Source: Prochlorococcus sp. AG-402-A21
GTDB taxonomy: Bacteria; Cyanobacteriota; Cyanobacteriia; PCC-6307; Cyanobiaceae
Assembly (NCBI GenBank): GCA_003279655.1
Contig: QCHI01000001.1
Location: forward strand, 1 to 64,000
Direction of reading: 5' to 3'
Length of the DNA: 64,000 nt
The position numbers and the translations under genes are program-made. The notes below the pieces were generated by a model. It was not told the origin of the DNA. It saw only the letters and a list, made by a program, of their open reading frames with translations, and did no database searches. Positions 46,493 to 57,467 of the stretch are shown in pieces (the stretch's first letter is position 1; every line of letters begins with the position of its first letter).

Positions 46493-48079
46493 TTATAAAG
46501 TCACAGAATGAGCTTCGTTTATTCCTTGCATTGAAAGAATTGAGCCCAACAATTCAGATGGGATAGGATCATCGATACTTAAAACCATAACGGCCTCACC
46601 TCTTACTATTCTTCTTCCTACTTGCATTGAAGCGATATTCACATTGTGTTTCCCAAGAAGTGAGCCTATCTGACCAATAATTCCTGGCATATCCCTATGC
46701 CTTGTAAAAAGCATATGTCTACTTGGCACAAAATTTATGGGGTACTCATCAATAGTTGTAATACCAAGATCGCCATCACTAAAAACAGTCCCAGAGACAC
46801 TATGTCCACCTTTGTCGCTAAAGCTATCCAACTGCAAAGAGCCTCGAGCAAATTCTGGGCTCAACTCATCCTTAATTTCGACGACATCAATACCTCGTCC
46901 TTTAGCTTCCAATGAAGCGTTTACATAATTAATTTTATCTCCCAATGCACTAGTCAGTAATCCTTTCAGAGTTGCAATAACAAGCGGTTGAGATGGATGT
47001 TGAGCAAATTCCCCTTGCAAACGGACTTCTAATTTTTGAATCTGTCCCCCTGAGATTTGACTAACTAATAATCCTAATGTCTCCGCAAGTTTTAAATGTG
47101 GTTTAAGACTATCCATTATCTCTGCGCTAAGTCCTGGAATATTTACGGCGCTACGTGCAGGCAAGCCTAAAAGAACATCTCTAATTTGTTCTGCGACATC
47201 AATAGCCACATTTTGTTGAGCCTCAACAGTTGAAGCTCCTAGATGTGGCGTAAGTACCAAGCCTTTTTTTACAGCACGTAGTGGAGAGTCCTCAGCCAAA
47301 GGTTCTTTTGCAAAAACATCGATTGCAGCACCTTGAATAACATTTTCCTCTAATGCATGAGCTAAATCATTTTCATTAATAATCCCGCCCCTTGCACAAT
47401 TAACCAATCTCGCAGTTGGTTTCATTTTCCTTAGAAGATCAATATCAACTAAGTCCTCTGTTTCAGGTGTCCTTGGAAGATGAAGAGTTACATAATCTGA
47501 TTCTTTGAACAAGTCTTCAATATCGCTTAATCGAACCTGCATTTGCTGAGCTCTTTCAGTAGAGACAAAAGGATCAAATCCAATGACTTCCATACCCATT
47601 GCATTTGCAACCTTTGCCACATGAGATCCAATCTTGCCAAGTCCAACGACTCCTAAAGTTTTCTTATAAAGCTCATTCCCTACGTATTTCTTTCGATCCC
47701 AACCTCCAGAGAACATACTTGCGTGTGCTTGAGGAATATTTCTAGATAATGCAAGGATCATTGCGAGAGCATGCTCAGCTGCAGCAATCGTATTTCCGCC
47801 TGGAGAGTTAACTACTAAGACACCCTTTCTAGTAGCAGTTGGTACATCTACATTATCTACGCCAACACCAGCTCTACCAATTATTCTTAATTTCTTAGCC
47901 TCAGAAATCACATCTGAAGTAACTTGGGTTCCTGAACGGATCATCAATCCGTCATAATCACCAATAATATTCTTCAACTGATCTGCTGAAAGACCTACTT
48001 TTTGGTCAACCTGAGCAACCTGAGTAAGAATATCTATACCTGCTTGATCAATGGGATCAGAAACAAGAACTTTCGTCAT
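46493..48079 (-). CDS. serA: D-3-phosphoglycerate dehydrogenase
   Basis: GRAGVGVDNVD, LGVVGLGKIGSHVAKVA, NCARGGIINE, C-terminal ACT domain. Confidence 0.97.
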   Translation of the reverse strand: MTKVLVSDPIDQAGIDILTQVAQVDQKVGLSADQLKNIIGDYDGLMIRSGTQVTSDVISEAKKLRIIGRAGVGVDNVDVPTATRKGVLVVNSPGGNTIAAAEHALAMILALSRNIPQAHASMFSGGWDRKKYVGNELYKKTLGVVGLGKIGSHVAKVANAMGMEVIGFDPFVSTERAQQMQVRLSDIEDLFKESDYVTLHLPRTPETEDLVDIDLLRKMKPTARLVNCARGGIINENDLAHALEENVIQGAAIDVFAKEPLAEDSPLRAVKKGLVLTPHLGASTVEAQQNVAIDVAEQIRDVLLGLPARSAVNIPGLSAEIMDSLKPHLKLAETLGLLVSQISGGQIQKLEVRLQGEFAQHPSQPLVIATLKGLLTSALGDKINYVNASLEAKGRGIDVVEIKDELSPEFARGSLQLDSFSDKGGHSVSGTVFSDGDLGITTIDEYPINFVPSRHMLFTRHRDMPGIIGQIGSLLGKHNVNIASMQVGRRIVRGEAVMVLSIDDPIPSELLGSILSMQGINEAHSVTL

Positions 48080-48183
48080 TAAGGGCGATAAACGTGCCGA
48101 TCTGAACTTTAGTGATCTATTTGCCGCTGACCAGAATTATGTTGAGCAGGATTGAATATCCAAACATTTCAAGGAGCTAATTC

Positions 48184-48750
48184 GTGTCCAAATACGTAAT
48201 CACCTTCAAAGAAAAGAAACAAGCAAAAGAGTTGTTACTCAAATTGAGAGAAGCTCAAACACCTATCCTTAATTGCGATCTTGTAGAACCAACGAATAAT
48301 AAAACGAACAATGATGACTCAAATCTAGACACATATGAAGAAGTATTTACCAATCAATCAAGTTTTAATGATATCAAGCTTTTAAATCCAACCCTTGCTA
48401 AGAAAGATCGCCAAAAAACCTTAGCAACATGGTTAATACCCTTTGGTTTTATTGCAGGGCTAAGCTTTTCTCAAATGACCGATCTGAAAACATTTTCAGA
48501 TATTGGGTTCCCAAATCAATTCGAGAAGCTTTTAGGTGGCTTAGTAGGAATGATTTCAGGAGCTCTAGGAAGTTTTTTTTCAGCTGGAGGTATTAGCAAA
48601 GAAACAGATGATGATTTAAGAGCTCTTCAAAAAAAAAGTGAGGAAGGTTTTTGGCTATTAATTCTTGAATTGCCAATAGAGATAGAACCTCCTTGGGCAA
48701 TCCTAAAAGAAATAGATAAGCTAGAAATAATAAGCTTAGGAAAAGAATAG
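48184..48750 (+). CDS. Hypothetical protein with central hydrophobic segments (GTG start)
   Basis: 188-aa ORF, glycine-rich TM segments (LLGGLVGMISGALGSFFSAGG). Confidence 0.7.
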   Translation: MSKYVITFKEKKQAKELLLKLREAQTPILNCDLVEPTNNKTNNDDSNLDTYEEVFTNQSSFNDIKLLNPTLAKKDRQKTLATWLIPFGFIAGLSFSQMTDLKTFSDIGFPNQFEKLLGGLVGMISGALGSFFSAGGISKETDDDLRALQKKSEEGFWLLILELPIEIEPPWAILKEIDKLEIISLGKE

Positions 48751-48901
48751 TAATAACTTAAATAAGATTTATATAAAAAATGAATATAAATATTAAAAGT
48801 TTTGATCCAATATTTAATATTATTTTTAGTAAATAATAGCGAATGTTAAAAAGAAATTTTAGACTATTTATATATAAAATAAACAAATTCATTCTCTGTT
48901 A

Positions 48902-49690
48902 ATGCATCTTCCAAAAGAAAAGATGTTATTTCAAAGCCCTTTTCGCATTGAGTTAGAGACTTTGATTAACTACGCAGAAAAAGCTCTAAACGATAGAGAA
49001 CCAATATGGTCCCCTTTTGTATCAGCACAATTAATAGAGGAAGTTAAAACTAAATTTAATAATTTAGTTGATATAACTCTCTTTTTCGATGGAGGGTTCC
49101 CTAATGCAGAACGTAAAAGAATATGTTTCCTCAGATCTGAAGAAGAGATGAACTTTCCTCACCTCAAAAGCCCTATAAAAGGTATTTATATTAAAGGCAA
49201 TTTCCTCTTTGATAGAGCTAAACAAAATGATTTCAGAGATGTCTTACATGACCTTGAGGTGCAATCAGATGAAATTGGAGACATTTGGTTGATTAGAGAT
49301 AGAGGAGCTCAAGCTGTTTGTTCTAAAAAATGTGCTGATTCAATGCATCAAAAAAATGGAAAATTAAGAGAAGTCGATATATCGATTGAGGCACTAGATC
49401 TTAGTGAAATGGAGATCCCTTTTAATAGACCAGAAAAAGTAATTAATACAGTCGAGGCATCTACTAGGATTGATGCAATAGCCTCCGCAGGTTTTGGACT
49501 ATCAAGATCAAAGATAACCAAGCAAATCAAGCAAGGAAGTTTGCGACTCAACTGGGCATTGAGTAATCAACCCAGCAAATCGGTAAATATTGGAGATCTT
49601 ATACATTTAGATAAAAAAGGTTCTATTAAAATTTTAAATATTGATAAAACAAAAAAGGAGCGCTGGAGAATCAAATTACTAAGGCGATGA
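48902..49690 (+). CDS. S4-domain RNA-binding protein (photosystem II S4 domain protein / YlmH-like)
   Basis: RIDAIASAGFGLSRSKITKQIKQGSLRLNW S4 domain. Confidence 0.88.
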   Translation: MHLPKEKMLFQSPFRIELETLINYAEKALNDREPIWSPFVSAQLIEEVKTKFNNLVDITLFFDGGFPNAERKRICFLRSEEEMNFPHLKSPIKGIYIKGNFLFDRAKQNDFRDVLHDLEVQSDEIGDIWLIRDRGAQAVCSKKCADSMHQKNGKLREVDISIEALDLSEMEIPFNRPEKVINTVEASTRIDAIASAGFGLSRSKITKQIKQGSLRLNWALSNQPSKSVNIGDLIHLDKKGSIKILNIDKTKKERWRIKLLRR

Positions 49691-49758
49691 TTATTAGGTC
49701 CAATTGCCTGCTAGCTTCAATGAAGTACTTAACACTTCAATTCTAAATTGTTTTGTAA

Positions 49759-49830
<72 letters not shown>

Positions 49831-49896
49831 TCAGCTGAGTTTCGATGGAGTGAGTATTTGACTAGATTAAAAGCAATATGGAAATTTTAAAGCTAT

Positions 49897-50043
49897 TTAC
49901 TTATCAAACATTTGATGAAGTTTAATCCATGTAATCTCACTCTCACTCTGATCTGCTAAACCCAATACAGAATACTCAACATTCGTTGACTCTTGTATTT
50001 CTTGTTGTTTTAAAATCCCTCTACCTTCGATGTTTGTAGGCAT
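49897..50043 (-). CDS. Possible 48-aa small protein
   Basis: ORF read by eye: MPTNIEGRGILKQQEIQESTNVEYSVLGLADQSESEITWIKLHQMFDK; below the ORF-track cutoff. Confidence 0.35.
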   Translation of the reverse strand: MPTNIEGRGILKQQEIQESTNVEYSVLGLADQSESEITWIKLHQMFDK

Positions 50044-50344
50044 TAAACAGAAGCAAATTCCTATGCATCAAAACAACTGCTAATAAATAAAGCCAGAAGT
50101 ATTAATAATTTTTTAACTTTATTAAAATGAAGATGTAAATTCTCTTGTTAATTTCCTTTTCTTTAAACCAGGAGTATAGATCTAAGCGTTAATGAGAAAA
50201 ATGTCTTTGTTTAGCAATCAAAGCAATAGTAATGTAAAAATATTTTATATTAGAGAGTAGTGGAAGTTTTATGCAATCAAATTCATCTTGAGGAAATAGC
50301 TGCTAACAATGAGAAAAGGCTGTTTACATTAAATCTAAATTAAA

Positions 50345-51754
50345 TTGTCAAAACAAACAAAATCAAACAAAATACATATAGTACTTGGGCTGGGTAGTTC
50401 AGGAATAAGTGCAGCGAAACTCCTTAAATCAGAAGGTAAAAATGTATTAGTATTAGAAAATAATTCAAATGAAAAATTAATACATAAATCTAAAAGATTA
50501 AAAGCAGAAGGAATTAAAGTTGTTTTACTAGGAGAAGCACTAAATATTAATAATTTCACCCCATGGATAGAGAGGATTTATTCAGTTATTGTAAGCCCAG
50601 GAATAGATTGGGAGCATGTAGCTCTAAAAGAATTAAGAAGTAAAAATATTGCTATTCAGGGAGAAGTCGCATTAGCATGGAAAAGATTAAGGCATATTCC
50701 ATCTATTGGCATTACAGGAACTAATGGAAAAACCACCGTCACTAATATGCTTCACCATGTTCTTAAATTAAATAATTTAAATACTCAAATGGGCGGAAAT
50801 GTTGGGAAAGCATTATCTGAAATTGCCATAGAAAGTATGAACAAGAATTACCAAGAATTAAAATGGTTGGTTTTAGAATTAAGTAGTTTTCAAATTGAAG
50901 GTTCACCAAATATAGAACCAACTATAGGTATATGGACAACATTTACTCCTGATCATTTAGAAAGACATATTAATATAGAAAATTATTTCAAAATCAAAAG
51001 GAGTTTACTAGAGAAGTCATCCATTCGCATTTATAACTCTGATGATAAATATTTATCTAGCAAGAGAAAAGAATTACCTCAAGGTATATGGGTTGGAATA
51101 AATAAGCAGTCCTCCTATTCTCATTACCCAAAATTTTGGATTGACACAAAGGGTTTTATTTTTGAGAACCAAAAAGAACTGTTTCACACTTCTTTACTTA
51201 AGTTACCTGGCAAACATAACTTGCAAAATCTCTTGCTCGTAACAGCCGCAGCAAGAGAGATAGGTCTTGATCCTTTATCAATAGCTACATCTATAAGTTC
51301 ATTTAAAGCTATCCCCCATAGATTGGAATATTTAGACAAAATACACAATATAAGTTTTTATAATGACAGCAAAGCTACGAATTTCGACTCCTCGATAACT
51401 GGACTAAAATCTATTGCTAAACCAACAATCTTACTCGCTGGCGGCATACAAAAGAAAGGAGATTATCTTCCTTGGATAGAACAAATAAAGCAATCAACTA
51501 ATGGGGTCGTGTTATTTGGGCTTAGTGCAAATAAGTTAAAGGAAGCATTATTAAAATCTTATTATGAAGGAGAAATTATTGTAAAACAAAATCTCGAAGA
51601 AGCCACCATAGCTGCTATTGATCTCGCAAGAAAAAAAAATTCAAGCAGCATATTATTATCTCCAGCATGTTCCAGTTTTGATCAATATCAAAACTTCGAG
51701 GAAAGAGGTGATCATTTTAAAAAACTAGTTAAAGAACATAGGCCCATAAAATGA
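50345..51754 (+). CDS. murD: UDP-N-acetylmuramoylalanine-D-glutamate ligase
   Basis: SIGITGTNGKTTVTNM, KATNFDSSITGL. Confidence 0.96.
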   Translation: MSKQTKSNKIHIVLGLGSSGISAAKLLKSEGKNVLVLENNSNEKLIHKSKRLKAEGIKVVLLGEALNINNFTPWIERIYSVIVSPGIDWEHVALKELRSKNIAIQGEVALAWKRLRHIPSIGITGTNGKTTVTNMLHHVLKLNNLNTQMGGNVGKALSEIAIESMNKNYQELKWLVLELSSFQIEGSPNIEPTIGIWTTFTPDHLERHINIENYFKIKRSLLEKSSIRIYNSDDKYLSSKRKELPQGIWVGINKQSSYSHYPKFWIDTKGFIFENQKELFHTSLLKLPGKHNLQNLLLVTAAAREIGLDPLSIATSISSFKAIPHRLEYLDKIHNISFYNDSKATNFDSSITGLKSIAKPTILLAGGIQKKGDYLPWIEQIKQSTNGVVLFGLSANKLKEALLKSYYEGEIIVKQNLEEATIAAIDLARKKNSSSILLSPACSSFDQYQNFEERGDHFKKLVKEHRPIK

Positions 51755-51848
51755 ACAAATTTTTCATAAGAAAAACAACTTGGTCGGTGATCCACCCTTT
51801 AATGATTTTTGTCACATGATATTTTATGTATAGTCAAAAATATATAGA

Positions 51849-52157
51849 TTGGATAAAGACCTATTTCCAAAGAAAGCTATTAGTCATAAAGAGTTAAGTG
51901 ACTTTTTGATTAAAGCAAAAAAAGATGTAACTTCAATCAACAAATTTGAAGAGAATGAAATCAAGGATAATGAAGAATTCAATGATTTAATAAAAACATG
52001 GACAGAATCAAGTCAGAAAATATTACTAATGATTAATAATGGAAAAAAAGTTTTAACTAAAAACAAGGATACAAAATCTCTTATGGCTTTTGGAGCTATG
52101 GGGGCACATATCAATATGGCTTTACAAGCACTCAAAGCAACAGAATCTGATCAATGA
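51849..52157 (+). CDS. Hypothetical protein
   Basis: 102-aa ORF, non-ATG start. Confidence 0.6.
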   Translation: MDKDLFPKKAISHKELSDFLIKAKKDVTSINKFEENEIKDNEEFNDLIKTWTESSQKILLMINNGKKVLTKNKDTKSLMAFGAMGAHINMALQALKATESDQ

Positions 52158-52271
52158 AGATGAAATATTAGGAAGTTTATTACGTAAGAAATTAAAAGAA
52201 CTAAATGTACTTTTTAAAAAATATAATTAGGACTTAAATCCTTTAAAAAAGTCTCATTCAGCTATTTTATT

Positions 52272-52694
52272 TTGACCAAACAAAACCAAAATCCACTTGT
52301 TCTCGTTCCAGAGTCAACAGCTAAATTAATGAAGTCGATATCAGGAAAAAGTCAAGGATCGGATGATGATTTGATTTTTTGTCATCTTTATGGAGTGGTA
52401 GGTGACTGGTACCTTTCGGAGATATCAGATGATAGGGAAAAAGCCTTTGGATTTCAAATAATAAATTCTGAACCTGCTTGGGAAATGGATAATTGGTTAA
52501 CTAATTCCAGTAAATGGGGAGAAATCCCGATAAAAGCACTGCAAGAACTAGTCAATGAGAAATTTTTAAAAGAGAAAGATATTCGTTTTTTAATTACAAG
52601 AGATTTATTTTGGGAACCTATCAAGTTTTCAGCAATTAAGATTGATCAAAATACTCTTTTCTATCCCGGAACGACTGATAGAAGTTTATCTTAA
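52272..52694 (+). CDS. Hypothetical protein
   Basis: 140-aa ORF, TTG start. Confidence 0.6.
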   Translation: MTKQNQNPLVLVPESTAKLMKSISGKSQGSDDDLIFCHLYGVVGDWYLSEISDDREKAFGFQIINSEPAWEMDNWLTNSSKWGEIPIKALQELVNEKFLKEKDIRFLITRDLFWEPIKFSAIKIDQNTLFYPGTTDRSLS

Positions 52695-52741
52695 ATACAT
52701 GAAAGGCTGTATCTCACCTACCTAAATAATTTTTAATTAAA

Positions 52742-52987
52742 ATGAAAGAAATAGACCCCAAAAGTGATCCTCTATATTTATTAACCAAAGCTGTTGAACA
52801 AGGAGAACCTGAAGTTGCTAAAAAAGTCAAGGATCGTCTAGATAACTCAGATGATCCTTCAGAAATGAGATATCTGGAAGGATTGCTTATACTTCTTGGT
52901 GAGAAGCCTGGAGAACTAGAAGATCCACCCGACGTCGAAGATGATCCAGATGAATACTGGCAAGAAAATGATTACTTTGAAGTTTAA
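52742..52987 (+). CDS. Acidic small hypothetical protein
   Basis: 81-aa ORF, strongly acidic C-terminus. Confidence 0.65.
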   Translation: MKEIDPKSDPLYLLTKAVEQGEPEVAKKVKDRLDNSDDPSEMRYLEGLLILLGEKPGELEDPPDVEDDPDEYWQENDYFEV

Positions 52988-53850
52988 ATCAAAGCAAGAG
53001 CAACTCCAATAAAAGATAAAAGAGAATAAAAAATGGTTACTTTATTTATTTTATCTCCCTCCCTCTTTGAAATAAAAAGTGCAAAAATAGGAGAAAGACT
53101 TAACAAAGTCCACCCAATCCCAATAGGTAAAAATTTAAAAACTATCTGTTGAAATAATATTCCAAAATTAGTCCCAAGCAAGGTGGATAAAATTAAACTT
53201 GAATGATTTCGTTTAGTTATTGATCTATTTTTAATTAGATACAAAAAATCTTTTTTAAAAATTACAAATAAAAATATTGATGCTGATAAAAGTCTTATCT
53301 CAGTAGTTTGAAAGGGGGTTAATGTAGAGCTGATTAAAACTACTCTTGACATTAAAGCTGCCAAAACGGCACAAAATACCGAACCCAATGCGCAGAGGAC
53401 ACCAAGAATATTTGTTTCTCTACATTCCTCTTTTTGAAATGTATTTTGACGTACAATCATCAATAAAGAAAAAGAGACAATCAAAGATCCTATCCATACT
53501 TTTTGAGGATATATCTCATTGATACTCAATGCTCCTAAAGTAGTTGCAATTATTGGCGTTAACGCTTCAAATGAAAGAGTTTTTCTAGTCCCTATTATTT
53601 TTAAAGAATTGATATATAAAGTATCCCCTATAGAAATACCGACTATTCCACTTATCATCAAAACAAATATAGAAAACACATCTGAAAACCAACTTATCGT
53701 TAGGACAACTGGTAAAAAAAAGATTGAAGCAAGAACATTTTTATAAATATTAATTTGCCTAGGTAGCAGTTTTTCAGATTCTTTGCGCCAAATAGAACAC
53801 GCAAAAGTCCAGGATAATACTGCGGATATTGCTGCAAAAAAACCAATCAT
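52984..53850 (-). CDS. EamA/DMT family transporter
   Basis: Ten hydrophobic segments, two EamA-type halves (ISGIVGISIGDTLYINSLKIIGTRKTLSFEALTPIIATTLG). Confidence 0.85.
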   Translation of the reverse strand: MIGFFAAISAVLSWTFACSIWRKESEKLLPRQINIYKNVLASIFFLPVVLTISWFSDVFSIFVLMISGIVGISIGDTLYINSLKIIGTRKTLSFEALTPIIATTLGALSINEIYPQKVWIGSLIVSFSLLMIVRQNTFQKEECRETNILGVLCALGSVFCAVLAALMSRVVLISSTLTPFQTTEIRLLSASIFLFVIFKKDFLYLIKNRSITKRNHSSLILSTLLGTNFGILFQQIVFKFLPIGIGWTLLSLSPIFALFISKREGDKINKVTIFYSLLSFIGVALALI

Positions 53851-53944
53851 ATTTCAAACTTTTTGATAAAAGATTTCAAAAGAATTTAATATTCTTCAAA
53901 AGGTGAGTAAACAATTAACTCACGTAAATTTATTTTCTATATAA

Positions 53945-54706
53945 CTAAGTATTTTTTTTGCATTGTGGCTTGTTTTTTTTACTATTTAATGTAAGTTTTT
54001 CGTCACTCCAAACTTCCAAAACATCAGGGAAGTGCTTCTCCATACATACATCGCAAATCCCATGACTGAAACGAATATCTGTGATTTTTGAAAGATATTT
54101 TTCTAGATGCTGCCACTCACCATCAGAATCCCTGACCTCTTTGCAATATGAACATGTCGTTAAAATACCCTCAGTTTTATGCATATGGGTAAGCGCATCA
54201 AGAAGACGAATAGATCTTTTGCGAAGCTCCAACAAGGTTACAACCTGTCTAGATAATGCCTCCATAATTTGATGCTGTTGATCAGATAAATGTCCTGGCT
54301 TTCTATCTATCACGCAGAGAGTTCCTATTCTCTGATCATTTGGAGTTTGCAATGGAAACCCAGCATATAAACGAATTTTTGGTTCCTCAACCACCAAAGG
54401 ATTTGATTTAAAACGCTCATCTAACAGAGCATCCTCAATAACCAACGGTTCTGGACTAGCAATTGCATGAGCACAAAAAGAAACGTCCCTTGATGTTTCT
54501 TTCGTCTCAAACCCACACATTGATTTAAACCATTGCTTATCTGTATCAACCAAGCTCATTAAAGAAATTGGCGTCCCACAAGTTAAAGAGGCAATTTTAG
54601 TTATATCGTCATAACATTGCTCAGGTTGAGTACCTAAAATCCTGTACTCAGCAAGAGCTCTCAAGCGCTCTTCTTCATTGCTAATTTTTGGGGGAAGAGA
54701 ACCCAA
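53945..54706 (-). CDS. GAF domain protein with C-terminal CxxC zinc-binding-like module
   Basis: GAF: CGTPISLMSLVDTDKQWFKSMCGFETKETSRDVSFCAHAI; C-terminal TCSYCKEVRDSDGEW...SHGICDVCMEKHFP. Confidence 0.85.
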   Translation of the reverse strand: MGSLPPKISNEEERLRALAEYRILGTQPEQCYDDITKIASLTCGTPISLMSLVDTDKQWFKSMCGFETKETSRDVSFCAHAIASPEPLVIEDALLDERFKSNPLVVEEPKIRLYAGFPLQTPNDQRIGTLCVIDRKPGHLSDQQHQIMEALSRQVVTLLELRKRSIRLLDALTHMHKTEGILTTCSYCKEVRDSDGEWQHLEKYLSKITDIRFSHGICDVCMEKHFPDVLEVWSDEKLTLNSKKNKPQCKKNT

Positions 54707-54933
54707 AATAAATCCTTATTTTTATAATTTAACATTAGATAAAATTGAATGATAAAAACAAATCGCTTCTCAATAATAAATAATTAAGTTTTCATAAGAA
54801 ATGCTTCGACAATATTAAGTTAAGCCCTATCTCGAAAGAGAATTTCCAAAAGGAACCAAGCTAGAGAAGCTATCAAAGCTAGCTATATGTGCATTTTTTC
54901 TAACAAATTGAGTAAATACTTTTAAATTTATTC

Positions 54934-55221
54934 TTAAAAAGTCTTGGTAGTCCTAATTTTAAAACTACTTTTAGTTATCAAATTACCATCACTAATATCT
55001 AGACCTTTGACGCTAGAGATCTGCCCTTTCAGGCCCTCTAATTGAAGTTGATCAATCATCTGTTGAATCACCTGACTTTCTACTAATTTCTGATCAATCA
55101 TTTCTGGAGTCATTTTTTCAAATAATTTGCCTGCTTTAGAGGCAACCACATCAGAGGCATTAGAAATTTTGAGAAGGATCATAATTAAATCAAAACTTAG
55201 ATAAATTGAAATCAAATCCAA
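54934..55221 (-). CDS. Hypothetical protein
   Basis: 95-aa ORF; probable internal start at a later Met. Confidence 0.45.
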   Translation of the reverse strand: MDLISIYLSFDLIMILLKISNASDVVASKAGKLFEKMTPEMIDQKLVESQVIQQMIDQLQLEGLKGQISSVKGLDISDGNLITKSSFKIRTTKTF

Positions 55222-55289
55222 TCTATATACAATTAAATATTATATAAATTAATCATTCATCTAATATTAAAGAATTATGGAAATATAAT

Positions 55290-55421
55290 TCAACTAAGGA
55301 TCAATATAAAAATTTGAATTAAGGCCAAGAATATAAAGATCCACAGCAAAATCATTCCTATTTTATTATGGAACGAACCCTTCTTATAAAATGATGGACC
55401 TGAGTCATAATCCCTTCTCAT
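55290..55421 (-). CDS. Possible 43-aa single-TM protein
   Basis: Read by eye: MRRDYDSGPSFYKKGSFHNKIGMILLWIFIFLALIQIFILILS. Confidence 0.45.
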   Translation of the reverse strand: MRRDYDSGPSFYKKGSFHNKIGMILLWIFIFLALIQIFILILS

Positions 55422-55635
55422 TATTAAAATTCAAATAATCTAAAAATAACATAGCAATATATTTGTATTTTGATTGCTCCCACAAAAAAGAAAAATAATT
55501 TAATAACATAATTTAAAAAAATCGAGATATATCCACAAAAACAAAATATATGTTACATAATAATAAAGATAGAAGAAATTTCAAACATTACAAATTTCCT
55601 AGAGAAATTTATTTTCCATCTCTGATAATGAGTAA

Positions 55636-56037
55636 ATGAATTTTGAACAAACAAGAAATTTAATTGGAAGAATATTAATTTCAGCTATCTTTATTTACGC
55701 AATTCCTGGTAAAATAATAAATTTTGAACGGACTGTTGACATTATCTCAAATAAAAACATACATCCTAATTTAGCGCCACTTTTATTAACTTTGGCCATA
55801 ATTTGCCTGACATTTGGCTCAATACTTTTCATCTCAGGATTTAAGCAAAGATTAGGTGCATATCTTCTACTAATATTTATCGTCCCAACAACCTTTATAT
55901 TTCATTTTTCTCCTTTCCAAATAAAAGCTATTCTAATAAATGCTTCTCTAGTTGGAGGATTACTTCTTGGTCTAAACAATGTAAAAGGCATCTCACTCAA
56001 AGAAATTTTTAATAATCAGACAATTGATAAAGATTAA
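55636..56037 (+). CDS. DoxX family membrane protein
   Basis: GRILISAIFIYAIPGKI...; four TM DoxX-like pattern. Confidence 0.75.
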   Translation: MNFEQTRNLIGRILISAIFIYAIPGKIINFERTVDIISNKNIHPNLAPLLLTLAIICLTFGSILFISGFKQRLGAYLLLIFIVPTTFIFHFSPFQIKAILINASLVGGLLLGLNNVKGISLKEIFNNQTIDKD

Positions 56038-56423
56038 TTCCGTTTTATATTTTTTTGATGCCAATTAAACTTAATATCCACTGAGCCCTCAAGATTAAGT
56101 TTAACAGGACAATCTTCAGATACTCTTTGAAGGATTTTATACTTTTCAGAATCTAATTCAGATGGCATAAAAATTTCTAGCTCAAGAGTCTTTATTTTTC
56201 TATGCCCTTCTGATGTCATTGTTTTATAAACATCAATTTTAATCTTACCAAGTTCCCACCCTCTTCGTTTTGCCTCAATACCCATAATTGTTATTACACA
56301 AGTCCCCAAAGAAGAAGCTAACAAATCAGTTGGAGCAAAATCTTTTCCTTCTCCGTCATGGTCTTTAGGTGCATCAGTATGGATAATACTCCCTGAAAGA
56401 GAATGCTTTACTTCAGTCTGCAA
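56034..56423 (-). CDS. OsmC family protein
   Basis: FAPTDLLASSLGTCVITIMGIEAKRRGWELGKIKIDVYKTM; CPVKLNL. Confidence 0.88.
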   Translation of the reverse strand: MQTEVKHSLSGSIIHTDAPKDHDGEGKDFAPTDLLASSLGTCVITIMGIEAKRRGWELGKIKIDVYKTMTSEGHRKIKTLELEIFMPSELDSEKYKILQRVSEDCPVKLNLEGSVDIKFNWHQKNIKRN

Positions 56424-56634
56424 ATCTCCAAGATATGTGCAACTGATTTTCGTAGATTTGGAATTAGTATCTTTTGTGTTGTTGATTTGAAGAACCTATG
56501 TAATGAATTTATTTTACCGAATTGTACTCTCATCAAGTATCCAATAGGGACCTTATATTAAAGAAAAGTATATAATAATCACAAATAAAAATAATATTAT
56601 TTTCACAGAAAAGATTCTCTTATAATCGAAATAA

Positions 56635-57006
56635 ATGATTTTTATTTCATTTTTTCTTAGTTTACTTATTACTCTGAACCCTTCTTCCATTTTTAATTGT
56701 GATGGAGATAGATTAACTGCGGTTATCAGGAATAACTTAAATGGAGATTTTGCAATAACTAATGATCTTGAAAATATTGATAAAGGGGCATTTATAGTTC
56801 TTAATTGGCGCGATATCAATCTCATGCTCCCAGTGTCTTTTAAGGTCGGTGACATTTCGTTCACGGACAAGAAATGGTTGTGGAGTTATCAGGATGAGAA
56901 AAATGGATTAAGAATGGATAATCCCAGGTTTGCTCATCTTTTGCCTAATGGAGAAATTCAAGAATTTTCTTGTCAAGCTATTTATATGGGAGACAGAGTC
57001 TCATAA
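56635..57006 (+). CDS. Hypothetical secreted protein
   Basis: Signal-like N-terminus; ORF of 123 aa. Confidence 0.6.
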   Translation: MIFISFFLSLLITLNPSSIFNCDGDRLTAVIRNNLNGDFAITNDLENIDKGAFIVLNWRDINLMLPVSFKVGDISFTDKKWLWSYQDEKNGLRMDNPRFAHLLPNGEIQEFSCQAIYMGDRVS

Positions 57007-57059
57007 AGAAAGTCTTAAGCAGGAAATATTCAAGACATGATGTAGCTATGTATTAGGAA

Positions 57060-57269
57060 GTGGAGAAAATGTACATGACCATCTCAAGATCAAATAGATT
57101 TGTATTTATAGATACGAAGCAAAATGTAAGCAAAAAACAAGTTTTTATTTTTGGATCAATAATTGCTAGTGGTTGCTTGAGTGGTGCATTTTTAATCGCT
57201 TTGTATATTGAATATCTTCATAATCCAGCTTTTCACGGCTTTGTTCAATCAAGGGGAATATTCCTTTGA
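57060..57269 (+). CDS. Small single-TM hypothetical protein
   Basis: TM helix followed by HNPAFHGFVQSRGIFL. Confidence 0.55.
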   Translation: MEKMYMTISRSNRFVFIDTKQNVSKKQVFIFGSIIASGCLSGAFLIALYIEYLHNPAFHGFVQSRGIFL

Positions 57270-57303
57270 TTTTTGAGCTCATTGATATTAGGTATTGCAT
57301 GTA

Positions 57304-57333
57304 AAACAAAAAAGCTCCCGAAGCGAGAGCTTT
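57304..57333 (-). terminator. Rho-independent terminator for the minus-strand hli cluster
   Basis: Minus-strand AAAGCTCTC-GCTTC-GGGAGCTTT stem followed by TTTGTTTT; stem arms 57311-57319 / 57325-57333. Confidence 0.75.
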
Positions 57334-57341
57334 ATATTGAC

Positions 57342-57460
57342 TTAAGAGAGTTTATATATTCCTTGGAGCAATATATCCAAAGAATCAATTGACAATAACT
57401 GCAGTAAGTAGACCAAAATCACTAAACGTCTGTTTAACTGTTCAGCAATTTTTAGTAACT
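57342..57460 (-). pseudogene. Decayed hli (high-light-inducible) gene
   Basis: Minus-strand translation gives KIAEQLNRRLV, then after a 1-nt shift FGLLTAVIVN*FFGYIAP, then after another shift GIY: the Hli core with two frameshifts and one TGA. Confidence 0.6.
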
Positions 57461-57467
57461 TTTTTGG